From NCBI RefSeq assembly GCF_019393635.1, contig NC_057862.1:268474441-268538440 (forward strand): a stretch of DNA of 64,000 nt. The letters are read 5' to 3'. The translations under genes were made by a program, and so were the position numbers. Below are positions 25,401-30,801 of the stretch, one piece after another. Position 1 is the stretch's first letter; each line of letters opens with the position of its first letter. The notes below the pieces were generated by a model. That model made no database searches and had not been told where the DNA came from. It saw nothing but the letters and a program-made list of their open reading frames with translations. This DNA comes from Dromiciops gliroides. Lineage: Eukaryota > Chordata > Mammalia > Microbiotheria > Microbiotheriidae.

Positions 25401-26192
25401 TTTATCGAACAGGGTCAGACCTGAATTTGACAAGTGACTGGAGGATAGAATGGATACGGAGAGAGACTTGAGGCAGGGAGAGCAACCAATCTAGACTTGA
25501 GGTAATGAGAGCATGTACCAGGGTGGTTGCAGTGGAGAGAAGGGGGCATATACTAGAGGCGTTATGAAGGTTGAAATGACAGGACTTAATAACTGATTCC
25601 ATATTGGCAGGGAAAGAAAGAGCGAAGAGTCAAAGATAGGTGGTGAGTCCGGGTGACTGTTTAATACTTCCGATAGACCCTAGCATTTAAGAGTACTAAA
25701 AGCAGCACTGTCAAGAGTACCAAAAGTATTCCAGCCTGTGGTGTTGCCCTGGAAATGGGGAGCACGTCTCCCCAGGCTGTCTCTTCCGTACATCTGCGTA
25801 AGCTCACAGTGCCTAAAAGGGCACATGGGGATAGGAGCATAGACGCTGGATAGAAATTAACTGGTTTTTATCCAGGGGGTCGTGGAAAGGCAGAGAAAGG
25901 CTCATGGTACACCTATTACTGACACTGGTGAGCAGCTGAGGCACCCACCGGCCCTCCCCAAAAAGGAGTTCCTCCTCCAAGGCCCGCGACCAGCAGGCGC
26001 CGAAGGGCCCAAGTCACGCACCCGCCTTTCGCGGCGGCTCCGGGAAACCGAGGACCACCAGGGCACGGCTGCCTCGGCCGGTTCTGCCCGGCCCGCTCCC
26101 CACCTCCCCGACCTCTCCGCTTCCACCTAACCTCTCCTGAACTCACTATTTGGCGCTGCTAACCGTCGCCGAAGCACCTCTCTCCAGTCCAT
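1055..26192 (-). CDS. PPP2R3C: PPP2R3C, PP2A regulatory subunit B''-gamma (exons 1-10; 3' part off the window)
   Basis: Ten minus-strand exons were joined by GT/AG borders: 26192-26147, 15273-15146, 11503-11399, 11152-11040, 10236-10139, 6425-6355, 3212-3080, 2223-2168, 2079-2004, 1191-1055. Their lengths sum to 963 nt, or 321 codons with no stop and phase kept at every junction. The product starts MDWREVLRRRL and matches the vertebrate PPP2R3C (G5PR) family throughout. The family binds the PP2A A/C core (and PP5) through an EF-hand B'' fold and acts in nucleus and cytoplasm. The last exon here carries a canonical EF-hand loop, DKDHNGMLSKEE. Human PPP2R3C is 453 residues, so about 130 C-terminal residues lie left of base 1. 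The start was chosen because MDW is the family N-terminus and lies just inside a CpG-rich promoter. It is divergent from PRORP. Confidence 0.96.
1717..1869 (-). repeat. SINE (WSINE-like), antisense
   Basis: Full copy in the intron between exons 9 and 10, with a G-rich tail side (nine G). Confidence 0.9.
2004..2079 (-). CDS. PPP2R3C: PPP2R3C coding exon 9
   Basis: 76 bp; acceptor CATTTAG, donor GTATGT. Encodes LRDEELSKESQETNWFSAPS and ALRVY plus the first base of Gly. Confidence 0.95.
2168..2223 (-). CDS. PPP2R3C: PPP2R3C coding exon 8
   Basis: 56 bp; acceptor ATTTTAG, donor GTAAGC. Completes Gly, then KIKIQDILACSFLDDLLE. Only 88 bp separate it from exon 9, a very short intron. Confidence 0.95.
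3080..3212 (-). CDS. PPP2R3C: PPP2R3C coding exon 7
   Basis: 133 bp; acceptor TTTTTTCCAG, donor GTAAAA. Encodes DLENYILELIPTLPQLDGLE, then KSFYSFYVCTAVRKFFFFLD and PLRT plus one base of Gly. The run of four Phe codons is conserved in the family. Confidence 0.96.
3557..3741 (-). repeat. SINE (WSINE-like) with 15-bp target duplication
   Basis: SINE at 3572-3726 flanked by perfect copies of ggctaagctaaagtt at 3557-3571 and 3727-3741. Confidence 0.93.
3742..4050 (+). repeat. L2 LINE 3' fragment
   Basis: Typical L2 end: caggtgtcacctcctacagg, then the ccattagaatgtaagctcc block and the taataaatg end. Ancient. Confidence 0.75.
4530..4694 (+). repeat. SINE (WSINE-like), sense
   Basis: Copy at 4530-4682 with target duplication aaaaagtacatg / aaaaagcacatg (one mismatch). 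Confidence 0.9.
4982..5760 (+). mobile_element. Chimeric L1-mediated insertion: unknown GC-richer segment, (TAC)n and L1 3' end, 16-bp target duplication
   Basis: Perfect 16-bp direct repeats aaaattactacttata at 4982-4997 and 5745-5760 bracket one insertion. Its right half (about 5389-5740) is marsupial L1 3' UTR with an A-rich end. Its left half (4998-5322) is an unrelated, GC-richer sequence that ends in a (TAC)n tract (5323-5388). The order (foreign RNA 3' end joined to a 5'-truncated L1) is the pattern expected when L1 reverse transcriptase jumps to a second RNA during insertion, as known for U6/L1 chimeras. One frame of the left half encodes SCGSCIGLHSHT, resembling the Cys/His finger at the end of some non-LTR retrotransposon proteins; that identity is inference. 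Confidence 0.8.
5323..5388 (+). repeat. (TAC)n microsatellite
   Basis: About 20 TAC units with one TAT interruption, at the junction inside the chimeric insertion. Confidence 0.95.
5764..5985 (+). repeat. MAR1-like CORE-SINE
   Basis: Older SINE: ctggagtcagga, a shortened central part, then the tail with ggttgttgtgaggctcaaat and taagtacttaataaa. Reference description for MAR1-like entries: the 3' half is the gttgttgtgaggatcaaatg block, absent from the young SINE. Confidence 0.75.
6027..6204 (+). repeat. SINE (WSINE-like), sense
   Basis: SINE at 6042-6190 with imperfect target copies (aacctatttcc / aaactatttcc). Confidence 0.9.
6355..6425 (-). CDS. PPP2R3C: PPP2R3C coding exon 6
   Basis: 71 bp; acceptor TTTATAG, donor GTAAGT. 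Completes Val, then WLHQTRIGLSLYDVAGQGYL and RES. The Y-D-V-A-G-Q-G-Y segment is an EF-hand-like loop retained in the family. Confidence 0.95.
6426..7004. other. Intron with degraded ancient repeat
   Basis: 6668-6760 resembles the dispersed 'catttactaagtgc' type repeat seen again at 18767, 24680, 31360 and 44650. The rest shows nothing recognisable. Confidence 0.45.
7005..7322 (+). repeat. L2 LINE 3' fragment
   Basis: Contains ttacaatgtgagctccttga and the cacatagtaggtg terminal block. Confidence 0.75.
7323..7770 (+). repeat. Fragment of a long dispersed ancient repeat (unnamed)
   Basis: Purine-rich text shared in style with 12540-13015 and 25260-25660 (gactggaggcagagagacc, tgatcctggagaagtaggc). 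I cannot assign a family name. Confidence 0.45.
7839..8016 (-). repeat. SINE (WSINE-like), antisense
   Basis: SINE at 7849-8006 flanked by attaattctt at 7839-7848 and 8007-8016. Confidence 0.92.
8160..8340 (-). repeat. Old MIR/CORE-type SINE remnant
   Basis: Diverged: cctcattttcaaagataaag, gaggtccagaaaggttaagt, then a ggttcaagcc-like block. Similar remnants occur at 22074, 49120 and 57260. Confidence 0.5.
8475..9215 (+). mobile_element. ERV LTR, same family as the provirus at 49.6-54.0 kb
   Basis: Shares with the 5' LTR of the minus-strand provirus the blocks ggggagctggagtgaa, ccagcataccct and aatctttttcttatcaattt, in the same order. The inner LTR edge is placed after TTATCA at 9215. The outer (U3) edge is not clear, so the start is approximate. 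It is purine-rich (gagaga) in the middle. Confidence 0.7.
9216..9600 (+). mobile_element. ERV 5' leader fragment interrupted by a truncated SINE
   Basis: Text such as cagtcagatagccagccag and aggcaggacttatggg recurs in the leader of the provirus at about 52960-53120 (reverse strand). No gag reading frame follows. A partial antisense SINE (9238-9330) and a G-rich tract (9331-9354) sit within it. Confidence 0.7.
9238..9330 (-). repeat. Truncated SINE inside ERV leader
   Basis: Antisense SINE tail half only, stopping at taagtgtct and followed by a G-rich tract. Confidence 0.8.
9655..9990. repeat. Old MIR/CORE-type remnants
   Basis: Diverged blocks such as tatgaggaaactaaagcact and cccaggtctctact; the family is uncertain. 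Confidence 0.4.
10139..10236 (-). CDS. PPP2R3C: PPP2R3C coding exon 5
   Basis: 98 bp; acceptor TTTCTTAG, donor GTAGGT. It completes Lys with exon 4 and encodes QFFMAKVFAKLIHTDPYGRI followed by SIMQFFNYVMRK, a conserved block of the B'' fold. Confidence 0.95.
10237..11039. other. PPP2R3C intron 4, mostly unassigned
   Basis: AT-rich, with A-rich runs near 10475-10510 that may be the tail of an old repeat (gcatttaagagtctactaaa). No gene is seen. Confidence 0.4.
11040..11152 (-). CDS. PPP2R3C: PPP2R3C coding exon 4
   Basis: 113 bp: 37 codons plus two bases. Encodes NLWFLLDKHQTPPLIGEEAM and continues INYENFLKVGEKAGPKC. Donor is AA/GTATGA. The acceptor CTTTTAAG has a short pyrimidine tract but is the only AG that keeps phase. 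Confidence 0.95.
11399..11503 (-). CDS. PPP2R3C: PPP2R3C coding exon 3
   Basis: 105 bp, 35 whole codons (phase 0 to 0), acceptor TTTTAG, donor GTGAGA. It encodes LPAEDEVLLQKL through RELLDNEELQ, essentially identical to the mammalian protein; charged helical segment ahead of the first EF-like repeat. Confidence 0.95.
11610..11691. repeat. Compound microsatellite (ACAG)n(CA)n
   Basis: About ten GACA units followed by about twenty CA units, some 110 bp upstream of PPP2R3C exon 3. Confidence 0.97.
11800..12430 (+). repeat. Old MIR-type SINEs and a 'cattTATTAAGTacta' repeat
   Basis: Two diverged SINE bodies (11800-11940; 12267-12425 with ctcagttcctcacctgtaaa) separated by a dispersed repeat beginning catttattaagtactatgtg. 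Confidence 0.5.
12435..12485. repeat. Perfect 22-bp palindrome, 7-nt loop
   Basis: 12435-12456 is exactly the reverse complement of 12464-12485; the loop is ggtctat. The arm begins cttgtctatgtacctttgc. Confidence 0.95.
12540..13015 (+). repeat. Long dispersed ancient repeat (unnamed)
   Basis: Contains gattgtgaagggctttaata, ggaaactactggaaggttct and gtgcaatgatccaagtgag, a text seen in many mammalian genomes and again at 25260-25660. The family name is not recalled. Confidence 0.5.
13050..13990 (+). repeat. L2 LINE 3' end, split by a SINE
   Basis: Long L2: tgcctggactattgtaatg, tctagtggctccctattgca, cattggattgtaagttcct, resuming after the SINE with ttttgcctctttttgtattc and aataaatgtttactggt. 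Confidence 0.85.
13761..13913 (-). repeat. SINE (WSINE-like) inserted in L2
   Basis: Antisense copy, younger than the L2 it splits; flanking sequence gaaatgtcttt / gaatgactttt is a decayed target duplication. Confidence 0.85.
14140..14950 (+). repeat. L1 ORF2 end and 3' UTR, split by an L2 fragment
   Basis: 14140-14290 is L1 ORF2 C-terminal text (attccccaattaataaatgg, acagctcacacccatca). 14600-14950 is L1 3' UTR. Between them, 14291-14580 reads as L2. The (AC)n near 14581 is short. Confidence 0.65.
15146..15273 (-). CDS. PPP2R3C: PPP2R3C coding exon 2
   Basis: 128 bp; acceptor TTATCAG, donor GTAAGT. It completes a Thr codon with exon 1, then encodes 42 residues beginning KKSEKELKDEEMDLFTKYY and ending IPRFYYR. 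Compared with human PPP2R3C as I recall it, the residues CPNK after the Thr are missing, which would mean a slightly different acceptor. Confidence 0.93.
15403..15572 (+). repeat. SINE (WSINE-like), sense
   Basis: SINE at 15415-15560, exact 12-bp target duplication gatatttggata at 15403-15414 and 15561-15572. Confidence 0.94.
15585..15790 (+). repeat. Unidentified repeat, copy A
   Basis: Similar in order to 16590-16785: agcatctggggaggcaa-like, ccataaacaggg, gaagcaacaagacatg, ccaagcaagtcaaatcacc. No family recognised. Confidence 0.6.
15795..16140 (+). repeat. MAR1-like SINE split by a young SINE
   Basis: MAR1 body 15795-15962 and end 16114-16140. The interruption (15963-16113) is an antisense WSINE-like copy with a long G run, flanked by aggcacttt. 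Confidence 0.8.
15963..16113 (-). repeat. SINE (WSINE-like), antisense, nested
   Basis: Target copies aggcacttt at 15954-15962 and 16114-16122; ends GCTGCTCC. The nest proves it is younger than the MAR1. Confidence 0.9.
16238..16495 (+). repeat. MAR1-like CORE-SINE, near full length
   Basis: Best-preserved copy here: gagttcaaatccagcctcag, ctcagtttcctcatttgtaa, gttgttgtgaggattcaatg, and the end tattagctattattatta. Confidence 0.85.
16530..16785 (+). repeat. Unidentified repeat, copy B (left part)
   Basis: Matches copy A at about 15600-15780; interrupted at 16786 by a solo LTR and continues at 17741 (ctaccatcaccctgac). Confidence 0.6.
17258..17633 (-). repeat. L1 3' UTR, antisense, inside the solo LTR
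   Basis: Antisense of the L1 end: ttacatgt-like, C-rich tract 17341-17376 (G-rich on the L1 strand), (TA/TG)n, then catatttctgcattagtcat. Confidence 0.85.
17401..17571. repeat. (TA)n(TG)n(TATG)n microsatellite
   Basis: Low-complexity tract within the L1 3' UTR. The long open frames across it are artefacts. Confidence 0.97.
17741..18084 (+). repeat. Unidentified repeat, copy B (right part) and flank
   Basis: Resumes the repeat interrupted by the LTR; from about 17960 on, nothing is recognised. Confidence 0.45.
18085..18430 (+). repeat. L2 end and MAR1 remnant
   Basis: 18085-18215 has ccattagaatgtgagctcct and the taagcacttaatg end. 18345-18430 is a decayed MAR1 tail. Confidence 0.6.
18767..19050 (+). 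repeat. Dispersed 'tgtgctaggcattg' repeat
   Basis: Begins cattgattaagcacctaca and includes cttaaacagaggctttgga, which is shared with 31360-31570. Beyond it, to 19380, no element is recognised. Confidence 0.5.
19387..19426. repeat. (GT)n microsatellite
   Basis: About 19 GT units with one TATG interruption. Confidence 0.96.
19738..20515 (+). repeat. L2 LINE split by an older SINE
   Basis: L2 from ccagtggcttcctattgcct to ttagcacagtgctttg (about 20215), resuming cacatagtaggcccttaata at 20478. The insert 20220-20477 is an antisense SINE with an extra ggtttgtcatctccttctcc block. Confidence 0.8.
20220..20477 (-). repeat. Older marsupial SINE (long form), antisense
   Basis: WSINE-like head plus a longer 3' part (tttccttggcaaagatag). 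The same long form occurs in sense at 28225-28470. Confidence 0.7.
20516..21379. other. Intron 1 of PPP2R3C, mostly unassigned
   Basis: 20735-20875 resembles an L1 ORF2/3' end remnant (cccattaattggagaatggc). The rest is not recognised. Confidence 0.45.
21380..21560 (+). repeat. MAR1-like SINE, decayed
   Basis: Contains gagttgttatgaggatcaaa and a ttttataaataccatgat end. Confidence 0.6.
21903..21950. repeat. Near-spacerless 23-bp palindrome
   Basis: 21903-21925 pairs perfectly with 21928-21950 across a 2-nt spacer (tt). The arm is pyrimidine-rich (tctttctccttcctttcac). Confidence 0.95.
22074..22261 (-). repeat. Old MIR/CORE-type SINE remnant
   Basis: gagatcgaggg / tgaactcagatcctctgac / ccactgcagagt pattern; diverged. 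Confidence 0.5.
22262..22590 (-). repeat. L1 ORF2 end/3' UTR, antisense
   Basis: ctattcagccattccctaag, ccagttctttgatattacaa and gctatgaatattttggtata match antisense L1 text also seen at 38280, 41100, 43970 and 62700. Confidence 0.75.
22594..22960 (-). mobile_element. Solo LTR (family 2), 359 bp, with 4-bp target duplication and CTCF-type motif
   Basis: On the minus strand it runs TGTAACG...GTTAACA; edges at 22598 and 22956, flanked by CTAT on both sides. The reverse strand has an AATAAA before the U5-like end. CCAGCAGGTGGCG at 22927-22939 fits the CTCF core. Confidence 0.85.
22961..23203. other. Unassigned intron
   Basis: No element or gene seen. Confidence 0.4.
23204..23399 (+). repeat. 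SINE (WSINE-like) with 18-bp target duplication
   Basis: SINE at 23222-23381 between perfect copies of tttaaatgactactgaca. Confidence 0.95.
23522..23785 (-). repeat. MAR1-like SINE, antisense
   Basis: Starts with the antisense tail (ataacaacaactaacatctg, ggcactacgcttagcac) and ends in the head. Confidence 0.75.
23835..24610 (+). repeat. L1 ORF2 C-terminal end and 3' UTR, sense
   Basis: gccattctggaaagcaactt, ggagaatggctgaacaaatt, ataatggaatactatagtac; many stops, 5'-truncated. Confidence 0.8.
24934..25095 (+). repeat. SINE (WSINE-like), first of a tandem pair
   Basis: Head ggggctgctagattgcgcag; (AAAT)n tail. Confidence 0.88.
25113..25228 (+). repeat. SINE (WSINE-like), second of a tandem pair
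   Basis: Head ggggtagctacgtggtgcag; lacks the gacacttgacacttac repeat segment, and is followed by (GGA)n. Confidence 0.88.
26147..26192 (-). CDS. PPP2R3C: PPP2R3C coding exon 1
   Basis: ATG at 26192 (reverse strand) is followed by 15 codons (MDWREVLRRRLAAPN) and one extra base, then the donor GTGAGT at 26146-26141. The intron to exon 2 is about 10.9 kb. An upstream ATG at 26356 is in another frame and its product resembles nothing known to me. Confidence 0.93.
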
Positions 26193-26619
26193 AGATGAAT
26201 TCCTGCGTGGTGCCTACGACCGTGGCTCTGGACTAACGGCTGCCCCGTCCCTCCCTCTCTAGAGCCCCCGCGGCAGGCCACCGTAGTCATTTGGGAGGGG
26301 GGCGGGGCGGGGCAAGGAGGGAGGCCCCGGGAAGGAGGTCGATGCTTCTCCTCCATCTTAGGTACGGGCAGACGTCAGAACGGAGGCGAAGTTGGGAGTT
26401 AACGACCGACCCACCCGGAAGGTCGATTATTTGGAAGGTTCTAAGACAAAAAATATAGAAGGCGGATGGATTTTTAAATTTTATCCCCACGCAGTGAGCG
26501 TCAGGTACCCTCTTGGCGGTTTCCACCGAAAGAGCGGGGCGGGGCGGGGCGTGGGGGGGGGGGTAGGGGGAAGAAGAGCATTTTATAGTTCCGTGATCAT
26601 CACGTGAAGCCGCGTCGGG

Positions 26620-26692
26620 AGAAGCACGCGCGCCGCTGCGCGACTTCCGCAAAAGCCGCCGTTTCTTCTCCGCTGCAGTCGTCCTCTTAACG
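26620..26692 (+). other. PRORP: Probable PRORP 5' UTR exon 1
   Basis: A clear donor CG/GTGAGTTT sits at 26692/26693 just downstream of the ETS-like and GC-box promoter elements and in the correct orientation for PRORP. The stretch holds no ATG that opens a useful frame. The left boundary is a guess. Confidence 0.5.
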
Positions 26693-27494
26693 GTGAGTTT
26701 CTCTGCAGCGAGGGTAGGGTAGGTTGTGGGAACGGCCGGGAGGAAGAGACTCGAAGGACTAACCTGCCCACCTGGACTTGATAGGGACGTGGAGTAAGGG
26801 CGCTGAAGCTGCTTGATGACCGATACCCGCGGTCTACTCCATCCATGCACCCTCTGGGATTGGATTGCGAGGCATGTTGGGAAAGGCCGTTTCTGACTTT
26901 TTTTCTTTAAATTAAGTTTTATTTTGTTTTCAAACGAAGGTCCCTCTTCTCTCCCCTCCCAAACGCTCGTCCAGAATTTAAGAAAAACAAAAACCCTTTT
27001 TGCCAGCACATATTACCAAGCAAAACAAATCACCTCCTTATTAAGCCGAAAAATGTCTGCATTCCCTCTCAGTCTGCCTCTTAGCAGGAGGGGGGGGGGG
27101 TCAACATTTCACTGTAAGTACCCCTGGGCTTGTGGCTGTCCGGCCTTCCTCCCTCCCCCTTTTTTCTTTTGGAAAAAGTGCTTTAGCGGGTATTTTATAG
27201 GATCTCAGGGTTGTATTGTGAGACAAATTAATCCTTAAAAAAAATTTCCTCCCTAATTTAGAATAACATTTCCACATGGAGGTAGGTTACTGCCTTAAGG
27301 AGCTGGGAGTCCCCAATTAGTAGCTGTAATGCTTCCACCAGCTTTTTGCTTAAGGTAATTGGTTAAGGGCAGCAGGAACTTTCTTAAGTATTGGGGGAAC
27401 ATTAGCACTTGCTGAGAGCAGCTTTCATATGAGGTTCACCAGTGGGTGACAAAGTATAGTTGAACCCAAATCTCAGTTCTGACATAACTGGGTG
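26693..27494. other. Start of PRORP intron 1
   Basis: CpG-rich edge to about 26720. 26890-27050 has an L1 3' UTR-like antisense look (ttaagttttattttg, ccctcccaaacg) but is not secure. The rest is unassigned. Confidence 0.4.
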
Positions 27495-27735
27495 AAGCCT
27501 TGAGAATGTCACTTGATCTCTTTGAATTTCAGTTTGCTTTAAATGTAAAATGAGAATGACACTTCTAGTTTATATTGGAACCCCAGTTCAAATCCCAGAT
27601 CTGATGTATCACAGTAAGCAAGTTCCTTAACCTTTCTGGGTCTCTGTTTTCTCATCTGTCAAATTGGGGATGGGGAGGTTAATTAGATGACCCCTGAAGT
27701 CCCCTCCAGCTTTAAATCTGATTTACTTTCGAAGA
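27495..27735 (+). repeat. Old MIR-type SINE remnants
   Basis: cagttcaaatcccagatctg, ttctcatctgtcaaattggg; diverged. Confidence 0.5.
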
Positions 27736-27767
27736 TTTAGTCCAAGCCTCTTATTTTGGAGATGTTT

Positions 27768-28080
27768 TTGTTTTGTTCTGGAAGAGAACCTTGACCCCAG
27801 AAGGTGATGTCATGACTTGCAGTGAATTAGATTTTTCAAGTGAGGGAGGGCTGTGCAAAGTCACCAGCCTCACTCTCTCCTCTGGAACTCTTTGGGTCCA
27901 GTGGCAAGATATGCATCAGGACGACTGGAGATGGCTCTGGATGTTTGAGGCATTTGAGGCTAAATGACTTGCCCAGGGTCACATAGCTGGTAAGAGTCAG
28001 GGGTCTGAGGCCAAATTTGAACTCCAGTCCTCCTGACTCCAGAGTTAGTGCTCTTATCCACTACCTCACCTAGCTGCCCC
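27768..28080 (-). repeat. Marsupial SINE variant with long non-tRNA part
   Basis: 27768-27950 (gatgtcatgacttgcagtga, gtcaccagcctcactctctc) is joined to a typical antisense SINE head 27951-28080. I know this pairing as a recurrent marsupial repeat but not its name. Confidence 0.6.
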
Positions 28081-28224
28081 ATATCCTCTTATTTTGGAGA
28101 TGAATGATGAGAGAATGACATCTATAAAGTCACATTGTAGTAAGTGGTAGAGCTGTGATTGTAACTGAGTTTAATGAGATGAATGAATATCTTCTTTTTC
28201 CTAACTGCTGACACCATTTTTTCA

Positions 28225-28470
28225 AGTTTTTACTAAGTGTTGAAGTGGATAGAGCATCCAGCTTGGAGTCAGGAAGACCTAAATTCAAATGTGGACTCAA
28301 ACACTTAGCTGTATGACCCTGGGCAAGTAACTTAACCCTATTTGCCTCAGTTTTATCATCTGTAAAGTTAGCTGGAAAAGGAAATGGAGAACCACTCCAG
28401 TGTCTTTGCCAAGAAAACACCAAATGGGAACATACAAAGTTGGACACCACTAAAGAACAACGACAAAATT
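28225..28470 (+). repeat. Older marsupial SINE (long form), sense
   Basis: Same long form as 20220-20477: gaaaaggaaatggagaacca, ccagtgtctttgccaagaaa. Confidence 0.7.
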
Positions 28471-29033
28471 TATCAATCTGTGGTTGTACTGAATTCAGGC
28501 CTCACTCTTTTGGGGGTGTGGGGACTTAACCAGAGCTGAGGAACACATGCATTAGATACTTTGACTTTTTACTTATGATCTCTTAATTGCCAAATCTAAT
28601 AGTCTTTCTTTTTTCTTCAGTATTCCTCTCTCTGCTTCATTTGACATTCCCAGATACTCTCTCTTCTGTGAGTTTTCATGACACCACCCTCTACCTGGTT
28701 TGCCTCCACTTGTCTTAACCACTCCTCCTCAGTCTTCTATGGCTGATTCATAATCTATGGTCCCTTATTGTGTGTTCCCTAAGGTTCTGTTCTAGGTTTG
28801 CTTCTCCCTTGGTAACTATATCAACTCTTGACAGATTTGCATGTCTGAGGAAATGACTTACAGATCTCTATCTCCAATTCTAATCTCTTTCCTCAGCTAT
28901 CTCACATCACCAAGGTTTATTAGATCTCAAATCCTGGAGACATCTGAAACTCAGTGTGTCCAAAAGAATACTCAGTATTGTCTTCCTCCCTTCCCTAAAC
29001 CCAGCTATTCTTCCAAACTTTCTTATGTCTAGT

Positions 29034-29512
29034 GTAATGTTCGAGAGACATAATTTCTGGGTAATTTAATAATTTTATTAGTAATGCTAGCATGTTTATT
29101 AATAAAAAGAAGGTCATTTGGTTGTCTCTCTTAGACCAAAGACCATTCCTGAGGGTGATAATCAACTCTGATTGGTTAACAGTTAATGAAGGAATGAATA
29201 TTACAATGAGAGGCTGGGCTATATCACAGTGAGGATCTTGGGGTATATGACTTGGATCACCTAAATCTTGATCAAAGAGACTTATCAATTTCCATATTAC
29301 TTGTCTGACAAAAGGGAGAATCAACATTTTCCCAGACCTATCTTAGTGAACACAATGAGCAGGAATGTATCCATTAGCCTAAACTTAAAATTTCTTTTAC
29401 TCTCTTTGATTAGATCTTGGCCTGGGTAAATATTTGAGGCTGATTTCCCACACTGGTTGATTTCTGGATAAGGAAGTAGAAAAGGTTCTGATTCAATAAT
29501 TATTTATTAATA
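29034..29512 (-). mobile_element. LTR-like insertion within L2
   Basis: Non-L2 block between L2 halves. On the minus strand it has two AATAAA-type signals and could end ...GAACATTACA (base 29034) and start TGTGGGAAATC (base 29451); an alternative outer edge is 29512. Flanks CTAG / CTGG would be a 4-bp duplication with one change. Boundaries are uncertain. Confidence 0.4.
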
Positions 29513-29690
29513 CAAGTCTCCCAGGTTCATAAGTTTTACCCTCATTCACCCTCATTTCATATACCAAGTCAGTTGCCAAATCTATCTCTACATTTCTCAT
29601 ATTTGACCTCTTTTTACTTAGACAGTCACTAACTTAGTTCAGCCACTCATCCCTTCATACATAGACTGTTCATTCCAATAGCCTCCTGCC

Positions 29691-29925
29691 CAGAGACAGC
29701 CAGGTAGCACTGGGCCTCAGATACTAGCTAGCTGTGTGAACATGGGCAAGTCATTTTACCTCTGCCCCAGTTTCCTCAACTCTAAAAAGGGGATAATAAA
29801 TGTACTACCTTCCAGGGTTAGCATAAGGATCAAATGAGATAATATTTATTTGTAAAGTGCTTAGCACCATACCTGGTACATAGTAAGCAGTTATTAAATG
29901 CTTGTTTCCTTCCTTCCTACCCGAT
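29691..29925 (+). repeat. MAR1-like SINE inside L2
   Basis: ccccagtttcctcaactcta, taaggatcaaatgagataat, taagcagttattaaatgct. Confidence 0.75.
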
Positions 29926-30631
29926 CTTCCTGCCAAGTCTTTTACCACTCCAGCCCATCCTTCAACTCTGCTACCAAAGTTCACATTTGACCTTCATATC
30001 TCTACCCAGTAAAATCCATTAGATCCCTATTGTCTCTAGGATCAAATAGAAACTTAGATTAGCTTTCAGAGCCCTTCACAACTTTGACCCAATCAGATAT
30101 TACTCCCCCTTCTGCAGTCCAACCAAACTGTCATTCTGTTCCTCATAGACAACACTCCATCTCCCATCTCTTCCTTTGCATTTGCTTTCCCCCATACCTG
30201 GAATGTACTCTCCCCTTACTTCTACCTCATATAGTTCCTCTTCAAGGTGGAACTTGGACACAACCTTCTTTATGAAGTCTTTTCTGATTACTGAGCTGCT
30301 AATATTCTCTCTCCCAAACATTTTTGTAATTATACTTTGTATTTATTCCCTTTATATTTATTCTATATGCATTTATATATGTACTTGTTATCTTCCTTTT
30401 CCCCTTTTTTGTGTTGTCTTCTCCCCTCCCCCCCTTAGTATAAAAGCTTCCTGAAAATAGGAATTATTTAATTCTTTCTGTATTTTTAATACCTAGCATA
30501 GTTATGTAGTATGTAGTAGGTGCTTTATAAATACTGGTTGATTGTTGACTCTGGGAACCCCTACCTATTCCCATACTGAATGTTTCCAGTAAGTGACAGC
30601 TTTTTTAAGGTCTGGAATTCAACCTAGTGGA

Positions 30632-30646
30632 CCACTAGGTGGCACT
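30632..30646 (+). promoter_or_regulatory. CTCF-type motif
   Basis: CCACTAGGTGGCACT fits the vertebrate CTCF consensus CCASYAGRKGGCRSY at all 15 positions. It lies in PRORP intron 1, about 4 kb from the bidirectional promoter. Binding is not shown. Confidence 0.6.
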
Positions 30647-30801
30647 CTTTCAATATAATGGTTATTGTGAGGATCATATGAGTCAATATATGTAAGTGCT
30701 TTGTAAACCTTATAGCACCATCTGAACATTAGTTATTAACTCTATCTTTTCCCTCAGACTGAACTCCAAGCGCTCAAACAAGTCTGTTATCTAAACTTTG
30801 T

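Larger units (their letters stand above)
24680..25660 (+). repeat. Long dispersed ancient repeat with two SINE insertions
   Basis: Starts caaagcacttactatgctag and continues after the SINEs with gaaggggcaagttaataaag, cagggtcagacctgaatttg and ccagggtggttgcagtggag. Most complete copy here; family name unknown to me. Confidence 0.55.
25930..26720. promoter_or_regulatory. CpG island with bidirectional PPP2R3C/PRORP promoter
   Basis: The only CpG-dense stretch in the window, lying between the divergent start of PPP2R3C (ATG at 26192, minus) and the probable first exon of PRORP (donor at 26692, plus). GC-box sequences (ggggcggggcgggg) occur near 26300 and 26530-26550. A TCACGTG E-box lies near 26600 and an ETS-like ACTTCCG near 26643. 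No TATA box is seen. Spacing between the two likely start regions is only a few hundred bases, so shared control is likely. Exact start sites cannot be read from sequence. Confidence 0.85.
28600..30535 (+). repeat. Long L2 LINE interrupted by an LTR-like block and a MAR1
   Basis: L2 parts 28600-29031, 29513-29690 and 29926-30535. The last runs ccattagatccctattgtct to agtatgtagtaggtgcttta. The 28,9xx part contains atctcaaatcctggagacat. No open frame. Confidence 0.75.

Noticed and set aside
26159..26356. Start of PPP2R3C at the upstream ATG 26356
   Set aside because: Different frame from exon 1; the MDW start at 26192 matches the family.
26287..27009. 240-codon minus-strand open frame across the CpG island
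   Set aside because: It overlaps the promoter and PRORP exon 1 in antisense, has no recognisable domain, and is explained by GC-rich composition.
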